Assembly (NCBI RefSeq): GCF_019636135.1
Contig: NZ_JAHBYD010000014.1
Span: 1-64,000, forward strand
DNA from: Phenylobacterium sp.
GTDB taxonomy: Bacteria > Pseudomonadota > Alphaproteobacteria > Caulobacterales > Caulobacteraceae
DNA: 64,000 nt
Direction of reading: 5' to 3'
The first letter of the stretch is position 1; every line of letters begins with the position of its first letter. This document shows, in pieces, positions 26,549-34,201 of the stretch. Under the pieces are notes generated by a model that saw only the letters and a program-made list of their open reading frames with translations, searched no databases and was not told the DNA's origin. The position numbers and the translations under genes were made by a program.

Positions 26549-27532
26549 ATGCACAAGATCGCTCTCATCGGCGCGGGCCGCATCGGCCGCATCCACGGCG
26601 CCAACGTCGCCGCCCATCCCGGCCTGGCGCTGAGCCACGTCGTCGACCCGCTGGCGGAGAACGCCCGGGCCGCGGCCCACGACCTGGGCGGGACGGTCGC
26701 CGACCTCGACGCGGTGCTGGCCGACCCAACGGTGGCCGGCGTCATCGTGGCCAGCGCCACCGACACCCACCTCGACTACAGCGTCCGCGCGCATCGGGCC
26801 GGCAAGGCGGTGTTCTGCGAGAAGCCCATCGACATGGACCTGGACCGCGCCCGCGCGGCGGCCGCCAGCCTGGAGGGCGCGCGCCTGTTCCTGGGCTTCA
26901 ACCGCCGGTTCGATCCCAACTTCCGGGCGCTGAAGGCGGCGCTGGACGCCGGCCGCGTGGGCGGGATCGAGAGCCTGCAGATCACCTCCAACGACCCCTC
27001 GCCGCCGCCGGTCGCCTACGTGAAGGTCTCGGGCGGCCTCTTCAAGGACATGGCGATCCACGACTTCGACATGGCCCGCTGGATCCTGGGCGAGGAGCCG
27101 GTCGAGGTGTTCGCCTGGGGGAGCTGCCTGGTCGATCCCGCCATCGGCGAGGCCGGCGACATCGACACCGCACGCTGTGTCCTGAAGACCGCGTCGGGCC
27201 GGCTCTGCGTCATCGCCAACAGCCGCCGCTCGGGCTTCGGCTACGACCAGCGGCTGGAGGCCTACGGCGCGTCGGGCATGATCCGCGCCGACAACGTCGT
27301 CGAGAGCACGGTGCGGGTCTGGACCGAGGCCGGCAGCCAGGCCGACCGCTTCCAGAACTTCTTCCTCGACCGCTATGCCGCCGCCTATCGCGCCGAGATG
27401 GCCCACTTCGCCGATATCCTGGACGGCCGGGCGGAACCCGAGATCGGCTACGCCGACGGCGTCGCGGCCCTCGCCCTGGCCGAAGCCGCCGCCCGGTCGC
27501 TGGCCTCGGGCAAACCCGTCAGCCTGCTGTAG
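26549..27532 (+). CDS. iolG: Inositol 2-dehydrogenase (Gfo/Idh/MocA family), second copy
   Basis: 327 aa, clearly related to the preceding protein by eye over its whole length, with the same landmarks: ALIGAGRIGRIHGANVAAHP, FCEKPIDMDLDRA, LFLGFNRRFDPNFRALKAAL and SGGLFKDMAIHDFDMARWI. Ribosome binding site AGGAG is six bases from the ATG. A tandem duplication with divergence suggests that the substrate range was widened; feeding scyllo- or D-chiro-inositol into the same pathway is a possibility. Transcribed toward the acid phytase gene. Confidence 0.88.
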   Translation: MHKIALIGAGRIGRIHGANVAAHPGLALSHVVDPLAENARAAAHDLGGTVADLDAVLADPTVAGVIVASATDTHLDYSVRAHRAGKAVFCEKPIDMDLDRARAAAASLEGARLFLGFNRRFDPNFRALKAALDAGRVGGIESLQITSNDPSPPPVAYVKVSGGLFKDMAIHDFDMARWILGEEPVEVFAWGSCLVDPAIGEAGDIDTARCVLKTASGRLCVIANSRRSGFGYDQRLEAYGASGMIRADNVVESTVRVWTEAGSQADRFQNFFLDRYAAAYRAEMAHFADILDGRAEPEIGYADGVAALALAEAAARSLASGKPVSLL

Positions 27533-27563
27533 CAGCGGAGCTGCGCGGCGCGCGTGCTCTTTT

Positions 27564-27778
27564 GAACCACGAAATACACAAAAGGCGGGCCTGTTCGGAG
27601 AGGCCGCGAAGCGGCGACTTCCGATTCGATAAGCCACAGAAAACACAGAAGATCACAGAAGGGGCCGCCGCCGACTTCTGTGTTTTCTGTGTCCTTCTGT
27701 GGTTCGAAATGACTGAGCCTCCGCTGGCGCGAAGGCTCGTGGGAAAGGCGCGGTGCTCTTTCGTGTATTTCGGGGTTG
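27564..27778. repeat. Nested inverted repeats (CACGAA and CACAGA types)
   Basis: Outer arms: AACCACGAAATACACAAA (27565-27582) against CTTTCGTGTATTTCGGGGTT (27759-27778). Inner arms: AGCCACAGAAAACACAGAAG (27632-27651), continued by ATCACAGAAGG, against CTTCTGTGTTTTCTGTG with CCTTCTGTGG (27675-27702). One palindrome lies inside the loop of the other. It fills the gap between two convergent genes, and its right end touches the stop of the acid phytase gene. Confidence 0.7.
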
Positions 27779-27779
27779 C

Positions 27780-29030
27780 TCAGGGCGCGGGGTGGTCCAG
27801 CTTGCGCTGGACGATGGCCTGGAACCGGGCGAGCGGGCACGGGTCCGAGGCCGAGGTCGTACAGCCCGGGATGGGCAGGTAGGCGTGCGCCGGCGGGGCG
27901 TCCGCGGTCAGCGGCGCCAGGTTGCGGAGCTGGTCCATCGACTGGGCCTGGTAGAAGGCGCGCACGAACGACCGGCCGCCGGCGTCGGAGAGCAGCTCGA
28001 AGCCCAGCGCGCCGCCCGGCGGCGGATCGTCGGCCGGGTATTCGGCGATCCGCCAGTGCAGGTCGAGCATGCCGCCCAACTGCGCGATGTTGGTGTCGTG
28101 GCCCACCAGGAGCGTGAGCCGCCCCGCGCCCGCCTCGCCGCCGAGCGCCGCCAGGATGCGTTGCGCGATCGGCGCGGCCGCCCGCTCGGCGACGTAGGGC
28201 GTGCGCGCCTCGTAGTAGAACTTGGTCGAGTGGAAGCGCAGCAGCCTGGTCAGGTCGGCCTTGGCGGCCCGGCCCCAGCCGACCTGCTCCATCGGCTTGC
28301 CTTCGACGTACTCCAGCATGATCGACTGGCCCGCCGTGGAGGCCACGCCGAGGGCGCCGCCCAGATCGGGGCCGTCGTGCGCCTGCGGCTCCAGCGCCGA
28401 CGGGACGTCGGCGAGCCGGCAGCTCGGGACGGCGCAGGCCTCGGGCTTGCCGAGGATGCGCTGCAGCACGGCGAAGTCCGCCGCGTGCTTCGCCTGCACC
28501 GCCTTCAGGCCGCCCCGCGGGAGCCGGGCCTGCGCTGCGGCCATCGCCCGCGCGCCGTCGATGGCCGCGCCGGAATCGAGCGGGTGGAAGACCGGGTCGT
28601 TGTTCTCGTCGGCGGGGTGATCGACGGCCACGTCGCAGCCGGGGAACATGCCCTCGGCGTAGTTCTGCGCCGTCTCGATCGCGCGGCTCTTGCCGCTGGC
28701 CCAGACGGCGACGTCCCCGGGCGCCGGGCAACCCTGCGCCGGCAGCAGCCCCCGGGCGCCGAAGGCGACGCGGTCGTATTGCCCCATCAGCCGGGCGCCG
28801 GCGGCGCCGTGGGGGGTGAGCTCGCCGAACGGCGTCGTCCAGGCGCCCCAGGGCTGGGCCGCCCACCCCGGCGGGGTGACGGCCGCCTTGGTCGGCGGCC
28901 GCACGCTGTGGCGCATCAGCATGACCACCCGCTCGAGCTTCAGCGGCGGCCCCGCAGCGGGGGCCGCGCCAGCCGGCCCGCCGAGCAGGGCGAGCGCCGC
29001 GATCGGCGCGATCAGGACCCGTCGTGTCAT
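27780..29030 (-). CDS. Histidine acid phosphatase, AppA-like phytase
   Basis: 416 aa with a signal peptide (1-23), so periplasmic. The phosphate-accepting motif is RHSVRPPT (Arg40-His41; Ser replaces the usual Gly). AppA-like context follows: TKAAVTPPGWAAQPWG and GELTPHGAAGARLMGQYDR. The C-terminal proton donor is GHDTNIAQLGG (His311-Asp312). Such enzymes remove phosphates from phytate or from glucose-1-phosphate; multiple Cys suggest disulfides. It begins 13 bases after the TBDR stop, in one operon, and faces a beta-propeller phytase beyond, so phytate is the likely substrate. Confidence 0.9.
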   Translation of the reverse strand: MTRRVLIAPIAALALLGGPAGAAPAAGPPLKLERVVMLMRHSVRPPTKAAVTPPGWAAQPWGAWTTPFGELTPHGAAGARLMGQYDRVAFGARGLLPAQGCPAPGDVAVWASGKSRAIETAQNYAEGMFPGCDVAVDHPADENNDPVFHPLDSGAAIDGARAMAAAQARLPRGGLKAVQAKHAADFAVLQRILGKPEACAVPSCRLADVPSALEPQAHDGPDLGGALGVASTAGQSIMLEYVEGKPMEQVGWGRAAKADLTRLLRFHSTKFYYEARTPYVAERAAAPIAQRILAALGGEAGAGRLTLLVGHDTNIAQLGGMLDLHWRIAEYPADDPPPGGALGFELLSDAGGRSFVRAFYQAQSMDQLRNLAPLTADAPPAHAYLPIPGCTTSASDPCPLARFQAIVQRKLDHPAP

Positions 29031-29043
29031 CGGCTCCGCCCCT

Positions 29044-31593
29044 CTAGTACTTGAACTGGAAGCCGACCTTCGCGGACCAGTCGTAGCGTTCGATCTCGAC
29101 GAGTTGGTTCTTGCTGCCGATGTAGCGCCGCCAGGGCTCGTCGTTGAGGTTGGTCCCCTCGGCGAACACCTCGAAGCGCTCGTTCACCTCGTAGCTCACG
29201 TGGACGTCCCAGGACCCGTTCTTGTCGGTGAACTGGTCGGTCGTGGGATCGGTCCCCACCAGGTCGAGGTAGGGCGAGCGGTACGAGTAGGCCACGCGCG
29301 CCTGCAGGCCGTACTTCTCGTAGAAGAGCTGCAGCGAGCCGACGCGCTTGGACTGGAGCGTGAAGCGGATCTTGTCGGGGCGGCCGGCGAGGCCGGATTC
29401 CTCGGAGTCGACGAAGGTGAGGTTGGCCGCCGCGCCGAAGCCGCTCATCCAGCCGGGCAGGAAGGTGAAGTAGCTCTGGGCGTTGAACTCGATGCCCTTC
29501 ACCACCGCCTTGTCGGCGTTGCGGGGCGTGGTGACCAGGGCGTTCGTGAGCGCGATCCCGCCGAACGTCCCCGACTGCGTCACGGCCTCGGAATAGATCG
29601 GGTTGTCGATGGTCTTGTAGAAGACGCCCACGGAGAGCACGCCCTGGGTCGGCAGATAATATTCCAGCGACGCGTCCAGGTTCACCGACTTGAGCGGCTT
29701 CAGGTCGGGGTTGCCGCGCGAGACCGAGTTGCCGGCCGCGTCCACCGAGATGAACGGCGGCAGGTCGGCGTAGTTGGGCCGCCCGATCGCCGTGGTCGCC
29801 GCCGCGCGGGCGACGAACGTGGGCGTGATGTCGTAGCGGACGTTCACGCCCGGGAAGATGTCGGTGTAGGAACGGCTGTCGAAGGTGTTGAAGTCCATGT
29901 CCAGCGGAGAGGCCGCGGTGATCGTCTTGGCCGCGAAGTCCTCCGAGGTGTGCTCGAGGCGGACGCCGGGGATCACCGTCAGCGCGCCGGTCTTGAAGCT
30001 CCCCATCACATAGGCGGCGGTGATCTTCTCGTGGACCCGGTAGTCGTTCGCCAGCGAGTTCACGCGTGAGCCCGCCAGGTTGAACACCGCCTGGGCGGGG
30101 TGGCCCACGACGTAGGCCTGGGCGCGGTCGTAGTCGATGCGCGGCCCGAACACGTAGCGGCCGTCGAAGGTGGCCTCCTTGCCGAGGTAGGAGGCCTCGG
30201 CCAGGGTGAAGCCGGACAGGCTGTACTGCTGGAAGTCGCGCCGGTTGGTCTTGTCGCGCTTCAGGTACTTGGCGCCGAACTTCACGTAGCTGCCGTCGTC
30301 GCCGAACGCGATCGGATGCTTGTAGTCGACCGCGACCTGGTAGAGGTCCTCCTGCGCCTTGCGCTGGTCGTAGTTGACCGTGTTGGCCACGTACCGCGTG
30401 GGATCGAACGCCGCCGCCGCCGGGGTCACGATGAACGGATCGCCCGAGAGGTCGTAGCTCGCCGAGAAGGCGTTGTTGGCGGTGCGGAAGTTGAACTCGC
30501 TGCGCAGCGGGTCCTCCTTCACCGCGCGGGTGTAGGTGGCCACCGCCTTCAGGTCGCCGTCCCACAGCTTGAAGTCGCCGCCGCCGGAGATCGAATAGGT
30601 GTGGTCGTCCTCGATCCGGCGGCGGATCAGCCGCGAGGCGCGGGTGTTGAACGTGCCCGACGTCGCCGTCTGGTTCGTGATCGCCGTGGGGATCTCGTAG
30701 CGGACCTGGTCGCGGCTCTCGTTGTCGCCGAACTTCGAGTAGGTGTTGCGCAGGAACAGCGTGGCGTCGTCGGTGGGCCGCCAGTCGAAGTTGGCGACAT
30801 AGCCTTCGCGCTTGCGCACCAGGTTGTAGTCGCGGATCCGGAAGTCGTCCGGCACGCCGCTGAAGCCGCCGATCGTGCGGTAGTTCGACGCCCCCTGGGT
30901 GTTCTGCGATTCGATCGGGCGCTTGTCGTAGCTGGCCGACAGCACGACGCCGAACTGCCTGTCGGGCCCGAAGACCGTGCCGGCCGTGACGTCGCCGGAC
31001 CGCGGGTGCTTGTCGTTGATGTTGTACTGGCCGTAGGCGACGCGCGCGTTGGCGAAGGTGCGGTTGCGGTCGAAGGCGGTCAGGGTGTTGATGTCCACCT
31101 GGCCGGCGATGGCGTTGGCGTCGCGGTCCGGCGTCAGGCTCTTCACCACCTCGACGTTGCCGATCAGGGACGAGGGGATGTCGTCCAGCTTGACCTGACG
31201 GCTGCCGGGCTCGGGGGCCGCGGCGGTCTGGCCGTTCAGCGTCACGTTCGCCAGGTCGGGACTGACGCCGCGGATGATGACGTAGCGGCCCTCGCCCTGG
31301 TCGTTCGCCACCGAGATGCCCGGCAGCCGCTTCACCGCCTCGGCGACGTTCTGGTCGGGCAGCTTGCCGACGTCGTCGGCGAACAGGCTCTCGACCAGGG
31401 CGTCGGAGTTGAGCTTGGTGTCCAGCGCCTTCTTGTCGGCGGCCCGCTGGCCGGTGACGACGATCTCCTCCACGTCGGACGGCGTGGCCCGGGCCTGCGC
31501 CTGGGCGGCGCCCACGCCGATCCCCACGCTCAGCGCCAGGGCGCTGGTTCCAAGCAGGCAAGCCCTGCGAAGCGTCGCGGCCTCAACCTTCAT
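29044..31593 (-). CDS. TonB-dependent receptor, probable inositol-phosphate uptake
   Basis: 849 aa from the ATG at 31593 (AGGGGGAG upstream). Signal peptide, then a TonB box region (VEEIVVTGQRAADKK), a plug (LPDQNVAEAVKRLPGISVANDQG, YVIIRGVSPDLANVTLNGQ) and a large barrel ending WSAKVGFQFKY. It matches the Xanthomonas/Caulobacter-type receptor group often tied to carbohydrate or other organic substrates. It is co-transcribed with the acid phytase and divergent (195 bases) from the beta-propeller phytase. Such phytases are often found next to TBDRs, so phytate or its partially dephosphorylated products are the expected cargo. Confidence 0.9.
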   Translation of the reverse strand: MKVEAATLRRACLLGTSALALSVGIGVGAAQAQARATPSDVEEIVVTGQRAADKKALDTKLNSDALVESLFADDVGKLPDQNVAEAVKRLPGISVANDQGEGRYVIIRGVSPDLANVTLNGQTAAAPEPGSRQVKLDDIPSSLIGNVEVVKSLTPDRDANAIAGQVDINTLTAFDRNRTFANARVAYGQYNINDKHPRSGDVTAGTVFGPDRQFGVVLSASYDKRPIESQNTQGASNYRTIGGFSGVPDDFRIRDYNLVRKREGYVANFDWRPTDDATLFLRNTYSKFGDNESRDQVRYEIPTAITNQTATSGTFNTRASRLIRRRIEDDHTYSISGGGDFKLWDGDLKAVATYTRAVKEDPLRSEFNFRTANNAFSASYDLSGDPFIVTPAAAAFDPTRYVANTVNYDQRKAQEDLYQVAVDYKHPIAFGDDGSYVKFGAKYLKRDKTNRRDFQQYSLSGFTLAEASYLGKEATFDGRYVFGPRIDYDRAQAYVVGHPAQAVFNLAGSRVNSLANDYRVHEKITAAYVMGSFKTGALTVIPGVRLEHTSEDFAAKTITAASPLDMDFNTFDSRSYTDIFPGVNVRYDITPTFVARAAATTAIGRPNYADLPPFISVDAAGNSVSRGNPDLKPLKSVNLDASLEYYLPTQGVLSVGVFYKTIDNPIYSEAVTQSGTFGGIALTNALVTTPRNADKAVVKGIEFNAQSYFTFLPGWMSGFGAAANLTFVDSEESGLAGRPDKIRFTLQSKRVGSLQLFYEKYGLQARVAYSYRSPYLDLVGTDPTTDQFTDKNGSWDVHVSYEVNERFEVFAEGTNLNDEPWRRYIGSKNQLVEIERYDWSAKVGFQFKY

Positions 31594-31664
31594 CGTCGTC
31601 TCCCCCTTGGCGTCCCCGCCGCAGACAAAATGCGAGTCTATCGAACGCCAGCATGGCCACGATA

Positions 31665-31708
31665 CGAACAAAAATTCCAAGTTTCAAGTGAAATGGAATT
31701 TCTCTTGC
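31665..31708. promoter_or_regulatory. Degenerate IolR-like sites in the TBDR/phytase divergent promoter
   Basis: CGAA-N6-TTCC at 31665-31678 and GGAA-N6-TTGC at 31695-31708, each one base off GGAA-N6-TTCC. Between them, AAATTCCA (31672-31679) and TGGAATTT (31694-31701) form an inverted repeat. The AT-rich patch stands out from its surroundings. Confidence 0.4.
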
Positions 31709-31788
31709 AAGGACCGGATGGCCGACTAGTTTCAAGGCGACGCTCGAACGACAGTCGGGCGGCAATTGCATAGGGAGATGACACCCCG

Positions 31789-32886
31789 ATGACGCCCGCC
31801 CGTTTCCCGACCCTCGCGGCCGCGGCCGCCGCCATGATCCTGAGCGGGGCGGCCGGCGCGGCCGAGGTGGCGCCGACGCACGACCTGCCGTTCCCCGAGG
31901 GGACGCCCACCGTCGTGGCCAGGGTGGAGACCGCGCCCGTGGCCCGCGCGGGAGACGCCGCCGACGACCCGGCGATCTGGGTGAACCCGAAGGACCCGGC
32001 CCTCAGCGCCGTGATCGGCACGGACAAGAAGGGCGGGCTCTACGTCTACGACCTCGCGGGCAAGCCGCTGCAGTTCCTGGCCAACGGCCGGATGAACAAC
32101 GTCGACCTGCGCGCGGGCTTCAGGCTGGGCGGCCGCGAGGTGGTGCTGGTGACGGCCAGCGACCGGACGAACAAGGCCATCGCCATCCTGACGCTCGACC
32201 CGGAGACCCGCCAGCTCGCCGACGTCGCCGACGGCGTCCAGGAGTCCGACCTCTCGGACCCCTACGGCCTGTGCATGTACCGCGACCGCAAGGGCGGCGA
32301 GACCTATGTGTTCGTGAACGATCCCACCGGGCTGGTGCGCCAGTGGCGGCTCGTGGCGACGCCGGCCGGGAAGGTCCGCGCCGAGGTGGTCCGTTCGTTC
32401 GCCCTGAACAGCCAGGTGGAAGGCTGCGTCGCCGACGACGAGACCGGCGCGCTCTACATCGGCGAGGAGGACGTGGGCCTCTGGCGCTTCGGCGCCGCGC
32501 CGAACGCCGGCGACAGGCGCCGCCTGGTCGCCGCCATCAAGGACAACCCGATGTGGAAGGCCGACTTCGAGGGCGTCGGCCTCTGGGCGGGCAAGGGCGG
32601 CCGCGGCTACATCGTCGTGTCGAGCCAGGGCGACAACACCTACGCCGTGTTCGACCGCGGCGGCCGCAACCGCTACCGCGGCTCGTTCGCGATCGCGCCC
32701 GACCCGGCCAGCGGGATCGACGGCGTGTCCGAGACCGACGGCCTCGACGTGGTGAGCGCGCCCCTCCCGGGCTTCCCGCGCGGCCTGCTGGTGACGCAGG
32801 ACGGCTACAACGTCAGCCCCTCCGAGAACCAGAACTTCAAGTTCGTCTCCTGGGCCGATGTCGCCACGCAACTGAAGCTCGACTAG
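31789..32886 (+). CDS. Beta-propeller phytase (3-phytase)
   Basis: 365 aa with a signal peptide (1-24). Calcium-dependent six-bladed propeller that removes alternate phosphates from phytate. Characteristic: DDPAIWVNPKDPALSAVIGT, KGGLYVYDLAGKPL, RMNNVDLRAGF, ASDRTNKAIAI, DDETGALYIGEEDVGLWRF, SSQGDNTYAVFDR and GVSETDGLDV near the end, each a BPP calcium/phosphate motif. ATG at 31789 preceded by AGGGAGATGA. Divergent from its putative receptor. Secreted or outer-membrane-attached action would supply lower inositol phosphates to the TBDR and periplasmic acid phytase. Confidence 0.95.
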   Translation: MTPARFPTLAAAAAAMILSGAAGAAEVAPTHDLPFPEGTPTVVARVETAPVARAGDAADDPAIWVNPKDPALSAVIGTDKKGGLYVYDLAGKPLQFLANGRMNNVDLRAGFRLGGREVVLVTASDRTNKAIAILTLDPETRQLADVADGVQESDLSDPYGLCMYRDRKGGETYVFVNDPTGLVRQWRLVATPAGKVRAEVVRSFALNSQVEGCVADDETGALYIGEEDVGLWRFGAAPNAGDRRRLVAAIKDNPMWKADFEGVGLWAGKGGRGYIVVSSQGDNTYAVFDRGGRNRYRGSFAIAPDPASGIDGVSETDGLDVVSAPLPGFPRGLLVTQDGYNVSPSENQNFKFVSWADVATQLKLD

Positions 32887-32903
32887 GGTCCGCGCGCAAT
32901 ACC

Positions 32904-32952
32904 CTCTGAGGGAATTCAATGACTTCCGCTCATCCCGGCGAATGCCGGGATG
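32904..32952. repeat. Dispersed repeat with REP hairpin
   Basis: The stretch from CTCTGAGGGAATTCAATGAC through CATCCCGGCGAATGCCGGGA is repeated almost exactly at 54750-54797. Here only the left part of the longer element is present. Its CATCCCGGC-GAAT-GCCGGGATG hairpin (32931-32952) could end the phytase transcript. Confidence 0.6.
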
Positions 32953-32984
32953 TGGCGCCGACCCTCAATGCGCATGCGAAACAC

Positions 32985-33000
32985 TTGACACTCAGTAGCA
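32985..33000. promoter_or_regulatory. TGACACT-type site upstream of the aldo/keto reductase
   Basis: TTGACACTCAGTAGCA resembles the TTGACACTGAGTGACA palindrome found at 50610-50625, differing at three positions. It lies 48 bases before the reductase start, and the TTGACA could also act as a -35 element. Confidence 0.35.
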
Positions 33001-33047
33001 TTCCCACTTCGATCCCACATTATCGGGGTCGGCGCAGCGGAGCGGGA

Positions 33048-34103
33048 ATGGACTACGTCAAGCTCGGCGCGACCGGCCTCACCGTCTCGCGCGTCTGCCT
33101 GGGCTGCCTGGGGTTCGGATCGCCGGACTGGATGCCCTGGATCCTCGACGAGGCCGCCAGCCGCCCCGTCCTGAAGGCGGCCGTCGAGGCCGGCGTCACC
33201 TTCTTCGACACGGCCGACATGTATTCGCTCGGCGTCGGGGAGCAGGTCGTCGGCCGCGTGCTGGGGGAGATGGTCCCGCGGGACGAGATCGTCATCGCCT
33301 CGAAGGTCTTCTTCCCCCAGACCCATGCGCCGGGCGAAGGCGGCCTGTCACGCAAGCACATCATGAAGGCGGTGGACCGCTCCCTGCGCAACCTGGGCAC
33401 GGACTACATCGACCTCTACCAGATCCACCGGTTCGACTACGACACCCCGATCGAGGAGACGCTCGAGGCGTTGAACGACGTCGTGCGCGCCGGCAAGGTC
33501 CGCTACATCGGCGCCTCGTCGATGCGGGCCTGGCAGTTCAGCAAGATGATCCACGCCTCGCGCCGCAACGGCTGGGCGCGGTTCGTCTCGATGCAGCCGC
33601 AGTACAGCCTGATCCACCGCGAGGAGGAGCGCGAGATGCTGCCGCTCTGCCTCGACGAGGGCGTCGGCGTCATTCCCTGGGGCCCCCTCGCCGGCGGGTT
33701 CCTGACGGGCCGCTACACCCGCGACGGACGGGCCGGCTCGGCTCGGGACCTGCACAATCAGACCGTCGGGCGCGGCGCCTACGGCGACGCTGACTTCGAC
33801 GTGGCCGAGGCCCTGGCTTCGGTGGCCCAGGCGCGCGGGGCCACGCCGGCGGCGGTCGCGCTGGCCTGGATGATGACCAACCCGGCGGTGACGGCTCCCG
33901 TGATCGGGGCGAACAAGCCCGGGCACCTGCAGGATGCGCTGGCCGCGCTCGACTTGCCGCTGAGCCGCGAAGAGATCGATACGCTCGAGCGTCCCTATAG
34001 GCCGAAGGCCGTCACCGGCCTCGGGCGCGAAGACCTCGTGCGGGTCGTGCAGGGCCACAGAGCCACCATCCCTCCCGCGCCGCCGACCGCACAGCCCGCC
34101 TGA
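33048..34103 (+). CDS. Aldo/keto reductase
   Basis: 351 aa (alpha/beta)8 NADPH oxidoreductase. Catalytic tetrad visible: Asp54 and Tyr59 (FFDTADMYS), Lys86 (IASKVFF), His127 (YQIHRFD). The cofactor region appears near ANKPGHLQDALAALDL. The closest general class is the YajO/YghZ-like AKR type acting on ketones or aldehydes. First gene of the uncharacterised catabolic cluster. ATG at 33048 has only a weak ribosome binding site (GCGGGA). Confidence 0.88.
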   Translation: MDYVKLGATGLTVSRVCLGCLGFGSPDWMPWILDEAASRPVLKAAVEAGVTFFDTADMYSLGVGEQVVGRVLGEMVPRDEIVIASKVFFPQTHAPGEGGLSRKHIMKAVDRSLRNLGTDYIDLYQIHRFDYDTPIEETLEALNDVVRAGKVRYIGASSMRAWQFSKMIHASRRNGWARFVSMQPQYSLIHREEEREMLPLCLDEGVGVIPWGPLAGGFLTGRYTRDGRAGSARDLHNQTVGRGAYGDADFDVAEALASVAQARGATPAAVALAWMMTNPAVTAPVIGANKPGHLQDALAALDLPLSREEIDTLERPYRPKAVTGLGREDLVRVVQGHRATIPPAPPTAQPA

Positions 34104-34201
34104 CGCGGCGGCGGCCAGCGAACGCCGCGGGCGACGAATGCGCCTTGACCTGCGCGCGCACGCAAACATGATACTGCGAAACAAAATCGACACAGTTGGA
34201 A

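Noticed and set aside
24533..27646. A minus-strand open frame of over 1000 codons across iolG1 and iolG2
   Set aside because: It is antisense to two well-supported dehydrogenases and only its left end coincides with real sequence in another frame; composition is low-complexity.
31594..31788. A Pho box in the phytase/TBDR promoter, expected if phosphate-controlled
   Set aside because: I found no pair of CTGTCAT-like repeats with 11-base spacing on either strand; ACGACAG at 31748-31754 lacks a partner.
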